Shown in pieces: positions 16,867 through 17,772 of a stretch of DNA of 17,772 bases. Under the pieces are notes generated by a model. It was not told the origin of the DNA. It searched no databases and saw only the letters and a list, made by a program, of their open reading frames with translations. A program made the translations under genes and the position numbers. The stretch covers positions 1 to 17,772 of the forward strand of contig WTKG01000170.1 in assembly GCA_011524475.1 (NCBI GenBank), in the 5' to 3' direction. Every line of letters starts with the position of its first letter. The stretch's first letter is position 1. This DNA is from Demequinaceae bacterium (GTDB lineage Bacteria > Actinomycetota > Actinomycetes > Actinomycetales > Demequinaceae).

Positions 16867-17772
16867 CTACTCGCCTGGGTGGGCAAGTGCAGTGGTGTGT
16901 GCGGCTCCCACTACAAACAAAGGGAATTCGTCCGAACCAGGCAGAAGGGTGACGGTCTCACCCGTATCCCAGTCAATCCACCACAGCGGCCCGTTGCCTG
17001 ACACGAGCGACCGAGTCCCTTTAGCTGCATGGCACTCCTGATGGATAAAGGGCGGAGTATCCGTGGCGCGGAGTTCCGAGCCGAAAGTAACGCCTAATCG
17101 TCCCTCGTATCCTTCGAATTCAAGGGCTCGGAAAGAAGAATCCGCGCAGTACCCAAAGATCCCAAGAAAGTCATCTGGCGCGTAACCGAGAGCGTCCCGC
17201 AGTGCCGTGGTCTGAGCAACTGACACGACTTCACGGGCCTGGTCCCCGCGCACCGATAGTTCCCACACTGACGGCATGGAGTCGCCGGCAGCAGAACACG
17301 TGATAGCAAGGGTGTCTCCCAGGCCCTTCTCTAGGGGATAACAATCCAGTCCGGCGGGAGGAGGCAAAAAGCGAGACGAACCGTCGGGGTAAGTGGCCTC
17401 AAATCTTTCTTCTGGCAACACTTCAAAGCCTGTCACTACCTGCACATCACCTACATCTCGCACCACTGCCCCGAAATCGCCGCGCACAATTTCTGAGGCC
17501 ACGAGGTTACCCTGTGAGTCATACACCCCGTCTATTCCGGATTCATCACACGAACCGCGCAGCAGCCATCCTTCACCTACGCTCTGCCCAGTGACAAAAG
17601 CGGAACCCCCACAGTAGACCCACTCGGAAGCGATTTCACCTGTCTTCAACGGGATGACGGCCAGACGTGGTCCGGCGTCGCTTCCATCACTCACAAGTAC
17701 GTCGCCAGTCGCGTAGTTCCATGCCACCAGGTCTGGATCCTCCAATCCGGCGTCCGTAAGATTGACTACCTC
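16867..17772 (-). CDS. Uncharacterised cysteine-rich propeller-like protein (partial, N-terminus off the right edge)
   Basis: The frame is open through base 17772, so the N-terminus lies outside the window. The TTG at 17745 is only an internal codon. I recognise no named family. The visible 301 residues are strand-rich with short repeated patterns (YATGDVLVSDG, DSQGNLVASE, WWIDWDTGETVTLLPG), suggesting a beta propeller. Six or so cysteines (including WVYCGGS, GSCDES, DCYPLE, ITCSAAG, GYCADSS and HQECHAA) suggest disulfides and an extracytoplasmic location. CYPLEKGLGDTLAITC (17343-17296) aligns with CFPEVWPLGRQLIVRC in the membrane protein downstream of menD: same C-x14-C spacing and shared P, LG and L. 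Whether a signal peptide, lipobox or membrane anchor exists cannot be seen. It ends 11 bases before menC. Confidence 0.7.
   Translation of the reverse strand, partial: EVVNLTDAGLEDPDLVAWNYATGDVLVSDGSDAGPRLAVIPLKTGEIASEWVYCGGSAFVTGQSVGEGWLLRGSCDESGIDGVYDSQGNLVASEIVRGDFGAVVRDVGDVQVVTGFEVLPEERFEATYPDGSSRFLPPPAGLDCYPLEKGLGDTLAITCSAAGDSMPSVWELSVRGDQAREVVSVAQTTALRDALGYAPDDFLGIFGYCADSSFRALEFEGYEGRLGVTFGSELRATDTPPFIHQECHAAKGTRSLVSGNGPLWWIDWDTGETVTLLPGSDEFPLFVVGAAHTTALAHPGE

Noticed and set aside
17743..17745. TTG as the start codon of the right-edge gene
   Set aside because: The frame stays open for nine more codons to the window edge, no ribosome binding site is visible, and the sequence there is mid-domain in character, so the true start is outside.
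1..17772. CRISPR array, tRNA, rRNA, insertion sequence or phage signatures
   Set aside because: Nearly every base is inside recognised genes and the remaining gaps are all under 90 bases; no direct repeat arrays, cloverleaf-like sequences or transposase motifs were seen by eye.

Overview
The window reads as a chromosomal segment from an actinobacterium, most likely near Micrococcales. The base composition is moderately GC-rich (judged by eye). The NADH:quinone oxidoreductase subunits are actinobacterial in style: long NuoE and NuoH tails, a NuoG of about 830 residues, and a quinone-directed geranylgeranyl-reductase-type flavoprotein directly upstream of nuoA. The species cannot be fixed from the sequence alone. 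Coding density is very high. No gap exceeds 90 bases, and I see no RNA genes, insertion sequences, CRISPR arrays or phage genes.

Bases 1 to about 9,375, all on the minus strand, hold the first nine genes of a complex I (nuo) operon in the order nuoA-B-C-D-E-F-G-H-I. nuoI runs off the left edge. Every junction is a 4-base ATGA/GTGA overlap, a 3-base gap (A/B) or an 8-base overlap (H/I), so the chain is tightly coupled translationally. Upstream of nuoA, 46 bases away and on the same strand, is a flavoprotein of the geranylgeranyl reductase family (9422-10699), a plausible menaquinone side-chain reductase. It may head the nuo transcript.

Across an 85-base divergent gap lies menF (isochorismate synthase, 10785-12050, plus strand). 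It converges on a minus-strand gene group, with a strong hairpin terminator between them. Read 5' to 3' on the minus strand, that group is: a partial secreted or anchored propeller-like protein running off the right edge; menC; menD; a single-pass membrane protein with a propeller-like exterior; and a secreted double-PDZ protein.

Functionally the window is a respiratory island. MenF, MenD and MenC carry out three early menaquinone steps, the reductase probably saturates the prenyl tail, and complex I reduces the finished quinone. The most unusual observations are: (1) NuoG keeps the ligands of N1b, N4 and N5 but has lost all four cysteines of the N7 cluster at exactly the expected spacing; (2) the two uncharacterised propeller-like proteins flanking menC-menD share a C-x14-C motif and look like diverged paralogues; (3) both divergent genes in the menF/reductase gap have a TANNNT box ending exactly 6 bases before the start codon, suggesting mirror-image leaderless transcripts; and (4) NuoH carries an N-terminal extension of about 65 residues.
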